A stretch of 5,788 nucleotides of DNA, from positions 1 through 5,788 of the forward strand of contig CANQGC010000197.1 in the NCBI GenBank assembly GCA_947600345.1, in the 5' to 3' direction. Positions 5,116 through 5,788 of this stretch are shown here, one piece after another (within the stretch, counting starts at the first letter, position 1; every line of letters begins with the position of its first letter). Below the pieces are notes generated by a model. It searched no databases, was not told the DNA's origin, and saw only the letters and a list, made by a program, of their open reading frames with translations. The DNA is from an uncultured Clostridia bacterium (lineage in GTDB: Bacteria > Bacillota > Clostridia > Christensenellales > Aristaeellaceae). A program made the translations under genes and the position numbers.

Positions 5116-5691
5116 TCACAGCACTTGATTCAACCAAGATTCAATTTCCTCTCGCGAGGTTCCCGCCGGGAAGCGCTTGCCGGGAAGCCAGTTGGCGCGA
5201 TTCGCCAGCGCGTGGAGATTGGTGTCGCTGGAACCGATGCCGCTGCTGTGGGAGGTGCAGAAGGGCAGGATCGTCTTGCTGGAGAAGTCGTAGCTCTCCA
5301 GGAAGGTGCTGATGATTCGCGGTGCCTGGCCATGCCAGATGGGATAACCCAGCAGAATCGTATCATAGTCTTCCATATTCTCGATGGTTCCGGCGATGGC
5401 GGGACGCGCGGAGGGATCGCCCTGCTCCTGATCCGCCCTGCCGCCCGTGTAGTAGGCCAGGTCCGCCTCTGTGTAGGGCTCCTCCGGGACGATCTCATAA
5501 ATATCAGTTCCCAGAATATCAGCGGCGTACTCTGCCAATGCCTTCGTCGTGCCAGTCGCAGAAAAATAGACGACCAAAGTCCTTGCTTCCATGTTTTCTT
5601 CCTCCAGGAGCATTTCACCGGTGGCGAAGCCACATACCACCGCTCCAACAAGCAGCAGGAGCGCAAGCAAAATGCAAAGTTGTTTTTTCAT
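5116..5691 (-). CDS. Flavodoxin (Flavodoxin_4-like) with N-terminal signal/anchor sequence
   Basis: This is a 191-residue flavodoxin-fold protein, which would bind FMN and carry electrons. A hydrophobic N-terminus (KKQLCILLALLLLVGAVVCG) predicts export or membrane anchoring. C20 does not sit in a canonical lipobox because V precedes it. The flavodoxin domain occupies 37-191: FMN phosphate loop SATGTT (44-49), LGYPIWHGQAP (114-124) contributing one flavin loop, and PFCTSHSSGIGSS (143-155) the other. It starts 15 nt after an aldo/keto reductase stop, the reductase being a common neighbour of such flavodoxins, and precedes the BIG2-flavodoxin gene that carries a copy of the same domain. The ribosome binding site for the ATG at 5691 is weak (GAGAAA, 9 nt away), whereas an internal ATG at 5592 (residue 34) has a perfect GGAGG 8 nt upstream and would give a 158-residue cytoplasmic flavodoxin. 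Fold is certain; which start dominates is not. Confidence 0.92.
   Translation of the reverse strand: MKKQLCILLALLLLVGAVVCGFATGEMLLEEENMEARTLVVYFSATGTTKALAEYAADILGTDIYEIVPEEPYTEADLAYYTGGRADQEQGDPSARPAIAGTIENMEDYDTILLGYPIWHGQAPRIISTFLESYDFSSKTILPFCTSHSSGIGSSDTNLHALANRANWLPGKRFPAGTSREEIESWLNQVL
5601..5605 (-). promoter_or_regulatory. Strong internal ribosome binding site inside the flavodoxin gene
   Basis: The minus strand reads GGAGG here, 8 nt before the in-frame ATG at 5592. Translation from that ATG gives MEARTLVVYFSATGTT, exactly the start expected for a leaderless flavodoxin. It is a better site than the one serving the upstream ATG. Confidence 0.55.
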
Positions 5692-5706
5692 ATTCGGTTC
5701 TTTCTC

Positions 5707-5788
5707 TTAGTACCAATCGTGCTTTTCGCCGCGGTCGAGGGCGTTCATCCGCGCCATTTCGTCGTCCGTCAGCTCGAAGTGATAGAGC
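5707..5788 (-). CDS. Aldo/keto reductase family protein, last 26 residues only
   Basis: The reading frame entering from the right edge ends FELTDDEMARMNALDRGEKHDWY. This resembles the C-terminus of aldo/keto reductases, where a helix of the form L(T/S)..(E/D)M..(I/M)..LD precedes a short variable tail. These are NAD(P)H-dependent cytosolic carbonyl reductases. Only the end is visible; catalytic residues lie outside the window. It is 15 nt from the flavodoxin start on the same strand, suggesting co-transcription. The assignment rests on a short segment, so it is moderately secure. Confidence 0.75.
   Translation of the reverse strand, partial: LYHFELTDDEMARMNALDRGEKHDWY

Noticed and set aside
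5629..5640. Lipoprotein signal in the flavodoxin leader (C20)
   Set aside because: The residues before the cysteine are A-V-V, not the small residue at -1 required by a lipobox, so I call a signal or anchor sequence without lipidation.

Overview
The window looks like a chromosomal stretch from an uncultured, GC-rich, anaerobic, gut-type Firmicute (Clostridia sensu lato). The grounds are qualitative: GC-rich codon use, strong GGAGG-type ribosome binding sites, Ig-like (BIG2) secreted proteins, a Flavodoxin_4-type protein beside an aldo/keto reductase, and a Cys-rich KTR protein next to a serine recombinase tail. No marker gene fixes the genus. Every gene I can support lies on the minus strand, so the window is best read from right to left.

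Right part (5788 to 1920). The last 26 codons of an aldo/keto reductase are followed 15 nt later by a 191-residue exported flavodoxin. After 67 nt without a visible terminator comes a 1042-residue secreted protein. It carries a signal peptide, a Glu/Pro-rich linker with no basic residues, eight BIG2-type Ig-like domains, one Fn3-like domain and a C-terminal flavodoxin domain. That domain is about 84% identical to the neighbouring flavodoxin and identical over long runs at DNA level. The three genes look like one operon, and the flavodoxin module has been duplicated within it. An extracytoplasmic flavodoxin on an Ig-like stalk is the most unusual thing here.

Middle (about 1919 to 1250). This is a less GC-rich scar of a mobile element. 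It holds a small zinc-ribbon-like KTR protein with a clear intrinsic terminator, the in-frame C-terminal tail of a large serine recombinase joined directly behind that terminator, and a 12-bp perfect hairpin.

Left part (1059 to 1). A consensus sigma-70-type promoter (TTGACA, 17 nt, TATAAT) drives a MarR-family regulator. Its stop overlaps the start of a TauE/SafE-family membrane exporter that runs off the window. A 30-bp dyad sits immediately downstream of the -10 box and is the obvious candidate operator for autoregulation of the marR-tauE pair.
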